This document shows positions 18,301 through 27,023 of a stretch of 64,000 nt of DNA, one piece after another. The first letter of the stretch is position 1; each line of letters opens with the position of its first letter. The stretch comes from a virus. Below the pieces are notes generated by a model that did not search any database, had not been told where the DNA came from, and worked only from the letters and a program-made list of their open reading frames with translations. The stretch covers positions 124,001-188,000 of the IMG/VR virus record IMGVR_UViG_3300009108_000751. One strand, 5' to 3'. A program made the translations under genes and the position numbers.

Positions 18301-18793
18301 ATTCAAGGAGTTCGCGGCTGTTAATGTCGTGAGAATTGTAGCAGGCACCGGTGCTTACCTCGCAGGCGCTTTCTCAAGCCAGCTCTTTCTCTCTAACTTT
18401 AATAATGCAGTTGCTAGATCGTTCGATCAATCCAGCGGCAAGGGTCTTCCTGGATTTATCACACAGATGTCATTTGACTGGATTGGGAACGATGTAACGT
18501 GGGAAGTTGATCAAGGAGCAAGAGCGCCCAAGCTCGCAAAGATAACGTGCCGATTTAAACCTGTTCACGACATTGCTCCTGGTATTGATCACTTGGGCTA
18601 TAACAGAGCACCAGTATACCCAGTAGGCGATGTGATGAACGATATCGTCGGAACCTCAGGTGATATACTAGATTCCCAGCTAGCTCAAGCAGCTGGTGAT
18701 GCTATCGCGCATGGGACGTCAGTCGGGGTTAACGGAGCCACTGATGGCTTAACCAAGGATATCTTGGGAATGAAGCTCGGAGATGAGTCATGA
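15380..18793 (+). CDS. Large baseplate or tail structural protein
   Basis: An 1137-residue protein. The N-terminal 230 residues are Pro, Asp and Gln-rich and look disordered. The body has an FYFHDLRTGEIIAFHAFLDNL segment (about residues 645-665), followed by an IGFSFYVAATSREDFNEMWFKINKL segment, strand-rich and typical of phage baseplate proteins. Later segments KIGDVVRISFPSVRTLNRVDGSGKLFIPF and FITQMSFDWIGNDVTWEVDQG look like hub or wedge beta domains. It overlaps the LysM-like gene by 4 bases. The exact T4 counterpart is not clear to me. Confidence 0.6.
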   Translation: MADDTKKVLIPKDRNGDDQLGNDFTAANANYAALPGFGNAGQDDLPLESPQPLDNVQQVSLGSARQKVLDDTRINPRQPGVTDTLDSTSQFLPDELAHSTVDRPSTLTLGSMFNKGLPGIRKSPAVPRAGDALRDISTDSQSLDPQNAPQGRTVAGTPGPAYGNPDEQSGAGPVVQRTVSAVLTRNRFAGMHKRVYAPANSNPDDQVVGSFQSQVGAYDSEAPTNEPTQAGYAFTLEDLKGTAAQLISQAAGFSTQSRETNQDQRYASEGVAVSSVRPRNLQEGDITNDAFIKSKASTGEFDEPNDGEPIETFGQLNTPDSPYAGMNPVQMKSLADAIIAATVLALDTGAERSFIDLLTSNASQGSAPGSRPYTKGKFIENNTWGKPALRSDLGFAHTSFPYDKAIDAGKSLVFGIEDTAIATSDIGERANLTGNARATRGNIANNPGFYVVFCRAVLRDSQNLRQKFAELGSIASGASQESLVASATLVESFRSSKLVACMNVLAMTGDSILSRAQSPYKVDQIKSSGDPAFSAFGRPLEVGKIHYRPSSHAMKSRDSEIEPGVSPASMRLAWRNASVPSMYLLPAEIEYGSVQNALSTLSNDSPAGAHISMEGITKAESNGRLPQEFVENHERTLDAEYVPFYFHDLRTGEIIAFHAFLDNLSDSFSARYNGQKAIGRAEEVQIYDSTSRDIGFSFYVAATSREDFNEMWFKINKLVTMLYPQYTQGRGTGDQSFQPKRNPIDFLAGLSGENFIMPFSQVQSASPMIRLRIGDVVKTNFSKFNLSRLFGLGTEQFSPVPGASIANAATLNIMRLLFQGLGLLHNNRGSSAGAQAGSSAVLSSPATSINFLEIMRLLRQRARQKPEGVGTFWSRRSGLKIGDVVRISFPSVRTLNRVDGSGKLFIPFKDVYAKIVTDPVNKDGELSIDPNGDVFYKVQVASSADMARLGIYDVGGDATYLMNHHDASLIPMGLFKEFAAVNVVRIVAGTGAYLAGAFSSQLFLSNFNNAVARSFDQSSGKGLPGFITQMSFDWIGNDVTWEVDQGARAPKLAKITCRFKPVHDIAPGIDHLGYNRAPVYPVGDVMNDIVGTSGDILDSQLAQAAGDAIAHGTSVGVNGATDGLTKDILGMKLGDES

Positions 18794-19086
18794 CAATTTC
18801 TCGATACTCTAGAGACGATATCATTAGCAGGGGAAAAGCTTACGGTTCTGCAGAGGGTGTCATGAGAATACGCGAAGCAGTTCGCCAGAACCGTCTTGCA
18901 GTGTCAGAAACTGTTCTTGAGCAAGCTTCGAGGCTGGATGTCATGGCCGGCCAAAAATATGGAGATGCCTCTCTGTGGTGGGTCATCGCAGCAGCCAGTA
19001 ATATAGGCTGGGGCTTGCAAGTTCCTGCGGGAACAAGAGTCTTAATCCCTAGCAGTATTGAGCAAATTGCGGAAATCGTGGAATGA
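18790..19086 (+). CDS. LysM-like baseplate protein (gp53/tail-X type)
   Basis: A 98-residue protein. Residues 45-95 read RLDVMAGQKYGDASLWWVIAAA, then a QVPAGTRVLIPS segment. This is the pattern of LysM-like phage proteins such as T4 gp53 and tail protein X, where a short LysM fold joins hub or wedge parts. ATGA overlap with the gene before and overlap with the gene after show tight co-translation in the baseplate operon. Confidence 0.75.
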   Translation: MTISRYSRDDIISRGKAYGSAEGVMRIREAVRQNRLAVSETVLEQASRLDVMAGQKYGDASLWWVIAAASNIGWGLQVPAGTRVLIPSSIEQIAEIVE

Positions 19087-21956
19087 GCCGACTCAAAAAC
19101 AGAAGGCTCCGAGTTGCTGCCAACGAAATTCGTAAAGGATCCGGTATAGGCGGAATGTCCCGTGCCCTCGGAGGGAAACTTAGCCCCGTCTCCCAGTATC
19201 AAGAGGATTTAAACCAGAACATTCTTCGGCTATCAAGAGAGATCTTAGAGAATCTTGATGGAGCCCTCTTGGGGAAAGACATAAAGGTCAAGGCAGACAA
19301 GTTGTTTTCCGCCCCGGGCCAGGCCGAAGCCATAAAAAAAGGAGAGCAAAGAGCGTTTACTGCAGATAATCCCTTTAAGAGTAACTTTAATCTTTACAAT
19401 GAGAATAAGGATGACTCTAGCGGAGAAGTCGCTAGCAATTTCCAATGCTCTGATTTTGCTCCAAAAATTAGTGTGAATGTAAAGGAGCTTGGAAGCACGG
19501 GAAAAGAGAGCGAACCTGAGTATACAGTCACAGGCCTGTCATCCCAGGCAATAAAACCTCAGGATGCCCGACTCAGCGTTTTAACTGCTAAGCATTTCGA
19601 GTTTTGTCCTACGAATGCCCTGACTTCTGAAATAGAAGTTTTTGCCAATGCGATTCCAACACATGAGCTGTCGAGATGTGTGCCCTATCTGGATGTAACT
19701 TTCTTTACTGCTGCTCCCCCTACGAAGGATAAAAAACCGTTCTCCCTCAGCTTAGCCAAGGCTCTCGTAGGGGATAGCGACGTCTCAAATGAGTCAGGTA
19801 CCAAGCAGCTGGCACAGTCTTATAAGGGGCCACAGGGTGAGGAGATGACCCAGTTCGGAATGGAGCTTTTCACTCTTCCTCAAACTGTTACTCCGCTCAA
19901 CAGGAAAGGTCGTACAGTTCCTATACTTGACCCATTCCGCCCTCTAATGTCAATTACAAGTTTTGATGTTTCAGTTGTACCTGCTGCAGGCTTAATGGAG
20001 AAAAAGAAGGCAAAGCTTTCTATTACACTTCACGACAGATCTCGTCTGCATGAAGTAGCAGAATTCGTTAGACCTCAAAACTATGCGGGATTAGAGCTAC
20101 TGATTGAGTACGGGTGGTCTCACCCAGATTCTAGTGGCCGCAACGCTTACGGTGAGTTTCTTAACGCGATGAGAAAGAAAGAGAAATACAGGCTTTATAA
20201 CTCATCCTTCTCCCTGCAGAATAACGGTGAGGTTAGCATAACTCTTGAGCTGATAGCATTAGGTGTAATTCACACAGAGGATACTTCTATTCTCAATAAT
20301 AACACGATGAAACCTATTGGACAAGCTGTTGGTAATATCCGCGCCAAAGTTCAAGCTCAATTAAAGAAGCTGGCCAAGGGTAAAGTAAGAAAAGATATCA
20401 AGCCCCTGATATCTCTCGATGAAGGTCTTCTTAGCAATGCGACTGTATACACTGAGGACAACCCTATTTTTGATAAACCCTTTAGTAAAAAATCTATAGG
20501 TAAAATTGCAGGTGCCACCAGCGATGACGTTGATGCCCTTGTTAAAAATCTAGAAAGCCTTAAACAATCCAGGAATCAGTTTAATACGCAGAAGAAAGTC
20601 TTAATTGAAGGTATTAAAACAACTTTGTTTAACGAAACTGACGATCCGTTTTATCCAGAGAAACCAGATAAATTTGGCGGCGCAATTCGCCGAACAAAGG
20701 CGGCCAAGGGAGATGAGGGAAGCAGGCCTGAATACATTACTCTTGGAAAGCTTTTCTCTTTCTTTGTAGGGCGTCCCCTTGCTTCCACTAATAACTTCTC
20801 AGAAGTCCAGTTGTTTTTCTACGCATTTAGCACAGAAAGTGGATTTCAAGGAGAAGCTGTTAAAGATAATCCTCTATCGAACTACACGATCGACCAGTTT
20901 CTTATAAAGAAAGAAGATGTAGTTCAGGTATTAGATAGAATGATGCAGAACTTAGGTACTGCAGAGATCCCGATAGAAACCTTTATGAACTACATCATAA
21001 AGACATTTGTCGTGTATCCTTTTGCACCACTCACTAAGCCCGACATGGTCGACGACGAAGTAGTGCAGGCAACTCTCGTAAAAAATGGACAGAGAAGCAA
21101 CATCAGTGCTGACGCTAAAGATCCAATCCGAGAAAAGTATAAAGCAGCTACGGAAGGATTTAGGCCCCCAAAGATCCAGGTTATGTTCGACGCTATGCCT
21201 CTTGATCCTACCAGTTCTCCCTCTAGATCAGCGGCAAATGAAGCCACAGTTTTGAGGGTGCACATATTTGACAATCACACAGGGCGACATGCCACAATTG
21301 TTAATGGACTCAAAGCTGGAAGTGATACTTTAGATCTTTTAAAGCAAGCAAACAAAGCGCACTCAAGTGCGCTAAGATCAGGAGAAGCTGCAAAATCCGA
21401 TCCCGCACAAGCTAAAAATAAATTCATGAGAGATCTGGAAGCTGCAGGCGTAAAGCTAAAGGCGATCAAGACTGGAGGCGTCCTCGATGGGTATATGTTG
21501 GATACCAGCTTTGAAAAACTTAAGAAAGTTATAAAGCGCGGTTTCCCTTCTTTGACCTACGGGGCTGATGGCTCTGTGATCACGTCGGCGCGCTTTAGCT
21601 CCTTGCAGAGTAGCGGGTACAAAAACACGATGATGAAAAGAGCAGGAAGAAACACTGAGATGACAGCTAGGGGTACACAGCCAAATGGCCTACCCCTTCA
21701 AATTCAACCTGCAGACGCTAGCATCTCCATGCTAGGGTGCCCAATAATCAGATATGCGCAACACTTTTTCGTGGATTTTGGAACAGGGACTTCAATGGAC
21801 GACCTCTACTTCGTAAAGACCATAAATCACAAGATCTCCCCTGGAACATTTACAACTTCTTTAACTCTAGCGAACAGAGACGGCGATGCAGCATTCCAGA
21901 GCATGTTCAACCTTCTTAACAAGTCAATCGAGATGATCAAGGGGGCAGGTGGCTGA
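19083..21956 (+). CDS. Large baseplate hub-like protein
   Basis: A 957-residue protein. A central block (about residues 285-395) reads SFDVSVVPAAGLMEKKKAKLS, LHDRSRLHEVAEFVRPQNYAG and LELLIEYGWSHPDS, and the last 75 residues contain a DDLYFVKTINHKISPGTFTTSLTLANR segment. The second pattern is characteristic of hub proteins of the gp27/gpD kind, in which a tail-tube-like fold carries the spike. Lys-rich linkers lie between. No lysozyme or peptidase motif is visible. Confidence 0.6.
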   Translation: MSRLKNRRLRVAANEIRKGSGIGGMSRALGGKLSPVSQYQEDLNQNILRLSREILENLDGALLGKDIKVKADKLFSAPGQAEAIKKGEQRAFTADNPFKSNFNLYNENKDDSSGEVASNFQCSDFAPKISVNVKELGSTGKESEPEYTVTGLSSQAIKPQDARLSVLTAKHFEFCPTNALTSEIEVFANAIPTHELSRCVPYLDVTFFTAAPPTKDKKPFSLSLAKALVGDSDVSNESGTKQLAQSYKGPQGEEMTQFGMELFTLPQTVTPLNRKGRTVPILDPFRPLMSITSFDVSVVPAAGLMEKKKAKLSITLHDRSRLHEVAEFVRPQNYAGLELLIEYGWSHPDSSGRNAYGEFLNAMRKKEKYRLYNSSFSLQNNGEVSITLELIALGVIHTEDTSILNNNTMKPIGQAVGNIRAKVQAQLKKLAKGKVRKDIKPLISLDEGLLSNATVYTEDNPIFDKPFSKKSIGKIAGATSDDVDALVKNLESLKQSRNQFNTQKKVLIEGIKTTLFNETDDPFYPEKPDKFGGAIRRTKAAKGDEGSRPEYITLGKLFSFFVGRPLASTNNFSEVQLFFYAFSTESGFQGEAVKDNPLSNYTIDQFLIKKEDVVQVLDRMMQNLGTAEIPIETFMNYIIKTFVVYPFAPLTKPDMVDDEVVQATLVKNGQRSNISADAKDPIREKYKAATEGFRPPKIQVMFDAMPLDPTSSPSRSAANEATVLRVHIFDNHTGRHATIVNGLKAGSDTLDLLKQANKAHSSALRSGEAAKSDPAQAKNKFMRDLEAAGVKLKAIKTGGVLDGYMLDTSFEKLKKVIKRGFPSLTYGADGSVITSARFSSLQSSGYKNTMMKRAGRNTEMTARGTQPNGLPLQIQPADASISMLGCPIIRYAQHFFVDFGTGTSMDDLYFVKTINHKISPGTFTTSLTLANRDGDAAFQSMFNLLNKSIEMIKGAGG

Positions 21957-21986
21957 GTTATTGAAACTGCATCCGGCCTAGTAAGA

Positions 21987-22015
21987 GTGTAAATCTTGAG
22001 CTGAGTCCATATAAT
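21987..22015 (+). promoter_or_regulatory. Sigma70-like promoter with GTGTAAATC box (polA)
   Basis: GTGTAAATC (21987-21995), 14 bases, then TATAAT (22010-22015). The GTG start at 22021 lies where transcription would begin, so the mRNA may be leaderless. Confidence 0.7.
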
Positions 22016-22020
22016 AGCGT

Positions 22021-23211
22021 GTGAAAGTTTGCATCAACCAGAGTATCCTAGGATCCGAACAGCACCTAGTAACTGATTTTAAGTCAGGTGCATCTTGGGT
22101 TAATGAGCCACCCGAAGATGCACTTACGGTGGGATTCAGTGACAGCGAAGAGCTTCAAGTAATATCACGCCTTTCAGGAATCTCAATACCCCGCCACCCC
22201 GACCCTAAGTTTGCAGGCCCTTTTAAGACATTTGGAATTAAAAATATACTCTGGTCGCAAGCTTTGCCTAGGAGTGTGTACAAGAAGTACTTTCAGAATA
22301 TCCAGGATGCTATCAGATTGAACGCGGACTCTGATCAATACGATTACTTTAAAGAGAGGGTTTCAAGGCAACAGAAGCTAATCTCGTCATTGCAGCCTGC
22401 CCACATCGATGAAAAGATCTTTGCTCGAAGGTACGGAGATCCTGCTACTGTTAATAAGTCGGTCTTGACTTCCTTCATGCCTATGAAGGGTGTGACTAAG
22501 AAAGTAGGCTACAATCTTACCGGCACCAACACAGGACGACTCACGATATCAGAAGGCCCCCAGATTCTTACGCTTAAGGCGGAGATGAGGGATATCTTGA
22601 CCTCTCGCTATGAAGGGGGAAAGATCATGCAGTTCGATTACGTAAGCCTGGAGCCTCGCGTTGCACTCATCCTCTCCGGCCAGGATCCTATCAAAGATAT
22701 CTACACTGACCTCTGCGACAAAGTTCTGGACAGCCAGCACGGTCGACAAACTGCAAAGTTGCTGACCATTGCCACGCTGTATGGCATGGGTGTTCGCCGG
22801 GTCAAAGAGTTGATCGGGGTGAGCAAGCACACAGCGCTGGATGTTCTCAAGAATCTGGAGATCTTCTTCGGGGTGGGTGAGGTAAAAGCTCACTTGGAGG
22901 AAGAAGCAAAGTCTGGTTTTATCAAGAATCACTTTGGTAGAAACATCCGAGTTCGCAATAATGCGTCACACGTGCTCTACAACAACTATATACAATCCTC
23001 AGCGATGGATGCAGCACTCGAAGGCTTTTATCAGATTGTGCAAGGTGTAGAGAAGGAAGGCCACAAGTGTGTTCCGCTCTTTCTTTTGCATGATGCGATT
23101 ATTTTTGACTGCCACCCTGAGTGCTTTGACAAGCTTGAGGATATAATGGCACCAGGGCAACAAATACCTGCTTTTAAATCGCGGCTCTACATGGGCGCGG
23201 AGGAACTATAA
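22021..23211 (+). CDS. polA: Family A DNA polymerase, polymerase domain only
   Basis: A 396-residue enzyme with the palm/fingers part of Pol I and no 3'-5' or 5'-3' exonuclease domain. Visible motifs: TNTGRLT (169-175), motif A FDYVSLEPR with Asp206 and Glu211, motif B RQTAKLLTIATLYGM (242-256), the QSSAMDAALEGF helix, and motif C LLHDA with His357-Asp358. Motif C is HDA instead of HDE, and motif A has YVSLEP for YSQIEL. Metal-binding aspartates are present, so it should be active. No ribosome site precedes GTG 22021. A separate 5' nuclease is encoded at 27004; no proofreading partner is seen in the window. Confidence 0.88.
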   Translation: MKVCINQSILGSEQHLVTDFKSGASWVNEPPEDALTVGFSDSEELQVISRLSGISIPRHPDPKFAGPFKTFGIKNILWSQALPRSVYKKYFQNIQDAIRLNADSDQYDYFKERVSRQQKLISSLQPAHIDEKIFARRYGDPATVNKSVLTSFMPMKGVTKKVGYNLTGTNTGRLTISEGPQILTLKAEMRDILTSRYEGGKIMQFDYVSLEPRVALILSGQDPIKDIYTDLCDKVLDSQHGRQTAKLLTIATLYGMGVRRVKELIGVSKHTALDVLKNLEIFFGVGEVKAHLEEEAKSGFIKNHFGRNIRVRNNASHVLYNNYIQSSAMDAALEGFYQIVQGVEKEGHKCVPLFLLHDAIIFDCHPECFDKLEDIMAPGQQIPAFKSRLYMGAEEL

Positions 23212-23813
23212 TGGATTTAGATATCGAAAAGATGCAAGCTGATTATGAGAAGTTTAAAGCTCTCACTGGAAAGACAGGCAAGCGGGCTAAACAGCTTAAT
23301 GCACTGATCGATAAGCTTGGAGAACGCCTTGTGATGGCTCCCTCTTCAGAGCGCAACGAGTATTTTAACTCTTTCCCTGGGGGTCTGCTAGATCATGCAC
23401 TTAAGATCCTGGAGGCTAGCTACAAGGTTGCTAAGGGATGTGGCATCGAGGTGTCCAACGAGTCTGTGATCTTGTGTTCTTTGTTTTGTCTGATTGGGAA
23501 GGTAGGGGATGATAATCAAGATCTTTATCTACCCCAAGACAACAAGTGGCGAAAGGACAACCTTGGTGAGAACTACAAGTTCAATGATAAACTTCGCCAC
23601 ATGCGAACCACACACCGAAGCCTCTACTTGCTTCAAAAGTTTGGTGTTGGGTTAAACTACGATGAGTGGATGGCTATTCTGCTTGCTGATGGTTTGACAG
23701 ACGACACGCGCCTTTACTCTATGAGAGAGCCCTCACTAGCGCTCGTAATTTCCTCGGCAAACAAGCTTGTTCAGGCACGTTCTCGAGAAGATAGTATTCC
23801 AGTTCCGTTTTAA
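23211..23813 (+). CDS. HD-hydrolase-like protein lacking the HD pair
   Basis: A 200-residue protein whose ATG overlaps the polA stop. A PGGLLDHALKILEAS segment (about residues 55-70) resembles the first His motif of YhaM-type HD hydrolases, but the place where the HD pair should follow reads LFCLIGKVGDD, so both metal ligands are missing. A later HMRTTHRSLYLL helix and an ALVISSANKLV helix fit the all-helical HD fold. It is probably a catalytically dead or altered relative acting with the polymerase. Confidence 0.5.
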   Translation: MDLDIEKMQADYEKFKALTGKTGKRAKQLNALIDKLGERLVMAPSSERNEYFNSFPGGLLDHALKILEASYKVAKGCGIEVSNESVILCSLFCLIGKVGDDNQDLYLPQDNKWRKDNLGENYKFNDKLRHMRTTHRSLYLLQKFGVGLNYDEWMAILLADGLTDDTRLYSMREPSLALVISSANKLVQARSREDSIPVPF

Positions 23814-23829
23814 GTCAATACTTATCTAC

Positions 23830-24495
23830 ATGGCTAAAGTAGTAAAGAGATTTAGACCGAAATACGTGAAGCGTCTGAGAGACCGCCCGTCAGGCATAGG
23901 ACAGACGGGTGCTAGCGCAACTTCAGATCGTCAAAATCCACCAGACATTCATCGTCTAGGTTGGGCCCCAAGGCCCTTTCCAAGATCGGGAATGACAGGC
24001 GAGCCTAATAGTTCGATTATGGGCAGAATGGGATCTGGCACACTCTCAGCATACACTGATACTGATCGAGAAGAGTTTGAAGATCAGTCTGGCATGCCTG
24101 GAAAAGGCGGGAACTATAAGAGTGATATGACAAGACAGTATATTAGCAAACTAAAGGCGCGCCCAGTAATTGGATTACCTGTAGGCCCTATCGGAGAATC
24201 AGAGCTTCGCGAAGTAATACGAGGAATGATAGCCGATCTCAACGAAGACCCCATGGGAAGAGAAGCTTTCAATTATGAGATGCTTAGAAGCCAAGAAGAA
24301 GACGACGAAGAAGAGGACGACGAAGATGATCTTGATGAGTTCTCTGGGGCAGGTGCAGTCGCGGGATTTACACTACCTTTAGGCGCTTCCAATCACCCGT
24401 CTACCCTGAAATCTCGAGGAGATTTTACTGCCAAAATGTACGGCGGAGAGCGTGTGAGAACTATTAAATTACAGCGAATGAAATTGACTGATTAA
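23830..24495 (+). CDS. Uncharacterised protein with basic N-terminus and acidic tract
   Basis: A 221-residue protein of unknown function. The open frame reaches back to 23767, but ATG 23830 after the upstream stop gives a typical basic N-terminus (VVKRFRPKYVKRLRDR). Residues about 150-180 hold an almost unbroken Glu/Asp run followed by a Gly/Ala-rich stretch. No ribosome site is visible; a CAATACTTAT motif at 23816-23825, like the late promoters, sits 4 bases before the ATG. Charge pattern suggests a nucleic-acid or virion-associated protein, but this is a guess. Confidence 0.55.
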   Translation: MAKVVKRFRPKYVKRLRDRPSGIGQTGASATSDRQNPPDIHRLGWAPRPFPRSGMTGEPNSSIMGRMGSGTLSAYTDTDREEFEDQSGMPGKGGNYKSDMTRQYISKLKARPVIGLPVGPIGESELREVIRGMIADLNEDPMGREAFNYEMLRSQEEDDEEEDDEDDLDEFSGAGAVAGFTLPLGASNHPSTLKSRGDFTAKMYGGERVRTIKLQRMKLTD

Positions 24496-24498
24496 TCA

Positions 24499-24527
24499 TT
24501 GAACATCCTTGCATGCTAGGTTAGAAT
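24499..24527 (+). promoter_or_regulatory. Sigma70-like promoter (gp32)
   Basis: TTGAACATC (24499-24507), 14 bases, TAGAAT (24522-24527), giving a 17-base spacer between TTGAAC and the -10 box. ATG 24560 follows with an AAGGAG site. Confidence 0.65.
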
Positions 24528-24559
24528 ACACCTGACCATCAAGCTACAAGGAGAAAAAG

Positions 24560-25366
24560 ATGGCTATTGATTTTGATGCGATTCGTCGCAAGGTTGCTCA
24601 ACTTTCTGGCAACGGACGTCGAGGCTCTGCCTTTTGGCGCCCAGAAGAGGGTGAGCACACCGTTCGGATTGTGCCCTTCACCGATAACGACGGGCAACCT
24701 TTTAAAGAGCGTTGGTTCTACTACAATGTAGGTGAGAACCGCGGCATTCTGGCACCGAAGCAGTTCGGCAAGCCCGATCCCATTCAGGAGCTGATCAACA
24801 AGCTTCGTGATGAAGGCTCGCCCGAGTCGGCTGAGCTCTGCAAGCGCCTCTATCCCAAGATGCGTGCATACGCTCCGGTTGTTGTCCGCGGCGAAGAAGA
24901 CAAGGGCACCCAGCTCTGGTCGTTCGGCAAGATGGTCTACCAGGACATCCTCAACATTATGCTTGACCCCGACTACGGTGATATCACGGATCCTCTAGAA
25001 GGTCGTGACATCAAGGTGACCCTGTCCAAGCAGCCTGGTCAAAACTGGGCCAAGACGTCAGTCATGCCTCGAGGTAAAGCAACTAAGCTTTCCGGTGACG
25101 ACGACAAGATTAAAACGTGGACTTCTACCATTCCTAACTTGGATGAGATCTATTCTCTTGAGTCGTATGAAGAGATTGAAAAGAAAGTCAATGACTGGCT
25201 TAACGGCTCTTCAGCGGCAGACGACGACGGCATGACCGGCGGGTCCTCCACCAAGACTACAACTACAAGTGCTCCCACTACTGAAAGCACTACCAAAACC
25301 ACCACTGAGTCGAAGTCATACACTTCACTCGATGACGCGTTCGCTGATCTACTCGGCGACGACTAG
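24560..25366 (+). CDS. gp32: Single-stranded DNA-binding protein, gp32-like
   Basis: A 268-residue protein that coats single-stranded DNA in replication and recombination. The core (FWRPEEGEHTVRIVPF, FKERWFYYNVGENRGILAPKQFG, DPIQELINKLRDEG) follows gp32. The C-terminus has a Thr/Ser-rich linker and the acidic tail LDDAFADLLGDD used to recruit partners. The zinc site of T4 gp32 (His and three Cys) is not present: only one Cys remains at the equivalent CKRLYPK segment. Strong AAGGAG site; UvsX follows 8 bases later. Confidence 0.87.
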   Translation: MAIDFDAIRRKVAQLSGNGRRGSAFWRPEEGEHTVRIVPFTDNDGQPFKERWFYYNVGENRGILAPKQFGKPDPIQELINKLRDEGSPESAELCKRLYPKMRAYAPVVVRGEEDKGTQLWSFGKMVYQDILNIMLDPDYGDITDPLEGRDIKVTLSKQPGQNWAKTSVMPRGKATKLSGDDDKIKTWTSTIPNLDEIYSLESYEEIEKKVNDWLNGSSAADDDGMTGGSSTKTTTTSAPTTESTTKTTTESKSYTSLDDAFADLLGDD

Positions 25367-25374
25367 GAGAAGAG

Positions 25375-26562
25375 ATGGCAAAGAAAGCCGCAGGAAGAAA
25401 GTCAAAAGGTTCTGACGACTTCACAGCGGATCTCATCAAGTCACTGAATAAAGATCACGGAAGCAGAATTGCTTACAATCTCAGTGTTGATGAGTCGCCA
25501 ACTCACGTGAAGGCTTGGGTGTCGACAGGCATCCGACAGCTGGATTACATTGTTGCTAATCGTAAGGGAGGCGGACTTCCTTGTGGCAGGATCGTAGAAA
25601 TCTTCGGCCCTCCTTCGATCGGTAAATCACATATCGCCCTACAAATCGCCCGCAATACGCAGGCGATGGGCGGTGTTGTGGTTTATATCGACACAGAAAA
25701 CGGCACCTCAGTGGAAAACCTGGGGCTGCTAGGTATCGATGTTTCCAAGCGTTTCGTCTTCATTGAAACTGCTTGCACTGAAGAAGTATTTGCTGTTGCT
25801 GAGTCCACAATCGCCAAGGCAAGGGGCTTAAATAAAAAAGTTCCTATCACCATTGTGTGGGATTCAGTCGCTGCATCTTCTCCCAAAGCGGAGCTTGTAG
25901 GTGACTATGATAAGGACTCCATAGGTCTGCAAGCTCGCGCCATCTCGAAGGGTATGCGCAAGATCACACAGGTGATTGGAAACACGAACACGCTCTTTAT
26001 CGCTTTGAACCAGACGAGAACGAAGATCGGTGTAATGTATGGAGATCCTACAACTACACCGGGTGGTATGGCACTTCCTTTTCACTCGTCTGTACGAATT
26101 AAGCTCGGTGCCGGCTCCCCTATCAAAAACAAAGACGGCGATGTTGTCGGTATTAACGTGTCAGCAAAATCTATCAAGAACAAGGTAGCGCCACCGTTCA
26201 GGACTTGCCAGTTTGAGATCCACTTCGGCGTGGGTGTCAAAGAGCATGAGCAAGTCACCGATTTACTGCGATCTTCTGAAGATGTAACTGTAGATGGAAA
26301 GACATACTCAGTTGAAGGTTCAGGTGCCTGGAAGACGCTGGCGGTCTCTGATGAAAAGACCGGAGAAGTCTTAGTAGAGAAGAAGTTCACCAAGAGCGGC
26401 ATGGAAGATCTACTTAAGAGCCCTGAATATAGCCCACATATTGAGTTGATGCTGGAACACATCTTGGTAAAGAAGTTTCAGGGCAATCCTGACTTTGATA
26501 CCGACTCTTACGAGGAAGTTCGAGCAGTTGCAATGGATTTGGCGGAGAATGATCTAAGTTGA
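25375..26562 (+). CDS. uvsX: RecA/UvsX recombinase
   Basis: A 395-residue strand-exchange ATPase. Walker A is GPPSIGKS (residues 78-85) and Walker B ends in ITIVWDSVAA. The NQTRTKIGVMYGDP, TTPGGMALPFHSS region is the L2/DNA-binding part and is closer to bacterial RecA than to T4 UvsX. It lies between gp32 and dUTPase, and its TGA overlaps the TTG start of dUTPase. Confidence 0.92.
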   Translation: MAKKAAGRKSKGSDDFTADLIKSLNKDHGSRIAYNLSVDESPTHVKAWVSTGIRQLDYIVANRKGGGLPCGRIVEIFGPPSIGKSHIALQIARNTQAMGGVVVYIDTENGTSVENLGLLGIDVSKRFVFIETACTEEVFAVAESTIAKARGLNKKVPITIVWDSVAASSPKAELVGDYDKDSIGLQARAISKGMRKITQVIGNTNTLFIALNQTRTKIGVMYGDPTTTPGGMALPFHSSVRIKLGAGSPIKNKDGDVVGINVSAKSIKNKVAPPFRTCQFEIHFGVGVKEHEQVTDLLRSSEDVTVDGKTYSVEGSGAWKTLAVSDEKTGEVLVEKKFTKSGMEDLLKSPEYSPHIELMLEHILVKKFQGNPDFDTDSYEEVRAVAMDLAENDLS

Positions 26563-27023
26563 GCCTATACATCAAAGTAAAAAAGACACATCCGGACGCA
26601 GTAATCCCGCGCCAAAAAGTTGGTGATGTGGGGTGGGACCTTACCGCAGTCGAAGATGGAACCATTCAGCCTGGAAAAGTTGCAGTAGCACCCACAGGCT
26701 TGATGTTAGCTGAGAATCCTTTTGCTAACGATATTCACAACCAGATCTTGCTTAAGATCGAGGGTCGAAGCGGCCTAGCTAGCAAGCACTGTGTTTTCCC
26801 AGTAGGAGGCATAATCGACCCCAGCTACCGCGGAGAGATGGGTGTGATGCTCTACAATGGTGGAGATACTCCTTACGAGTTCAAGAAGGGTGACAGAGTT
26901 GCTCAGATTGTCGTTTATGAGGTCCATGCAAAAACTATGAGCAATAAAACATGCTTCATGGAAGCAGACACTGTACGCACATCTGAGCGAGGTAGTAAAG
27001 GTTTTGGCTCCTCTGGAAGATAG
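26559..27023 (+). CDS. dut: dUTP diphosphatase (trimeric dUTPase)
   Basis: A 154-residue enzyme converting dUTP to dUMP, keeping uracil out of DNA and feeding ThyX. All five motifs are visible: GDVGWDLTA, EGRSGLA, GGIIDPSYRGEMGVMLYNGG, KGDRVAQIVV and RGSKGFGSSGR. TTG start overlapping the uvsX stop; C-terminal codons overlap the next gene. Confidence 0.93.
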   Translation: MSLYIKVKKTHPDAVIPRQKVGDVGWDLTAVEDGTIQPGKVAVAPTGLMLAENPFANDIHNQILLKIEGRSGLASKHCVFPVGGIIDPSYRGEMGVMLYNGGDTPYEFKKGDRVAQIVVYEVHAKTMSNKTCFMEADTVRTSERGSKGFGSSGR

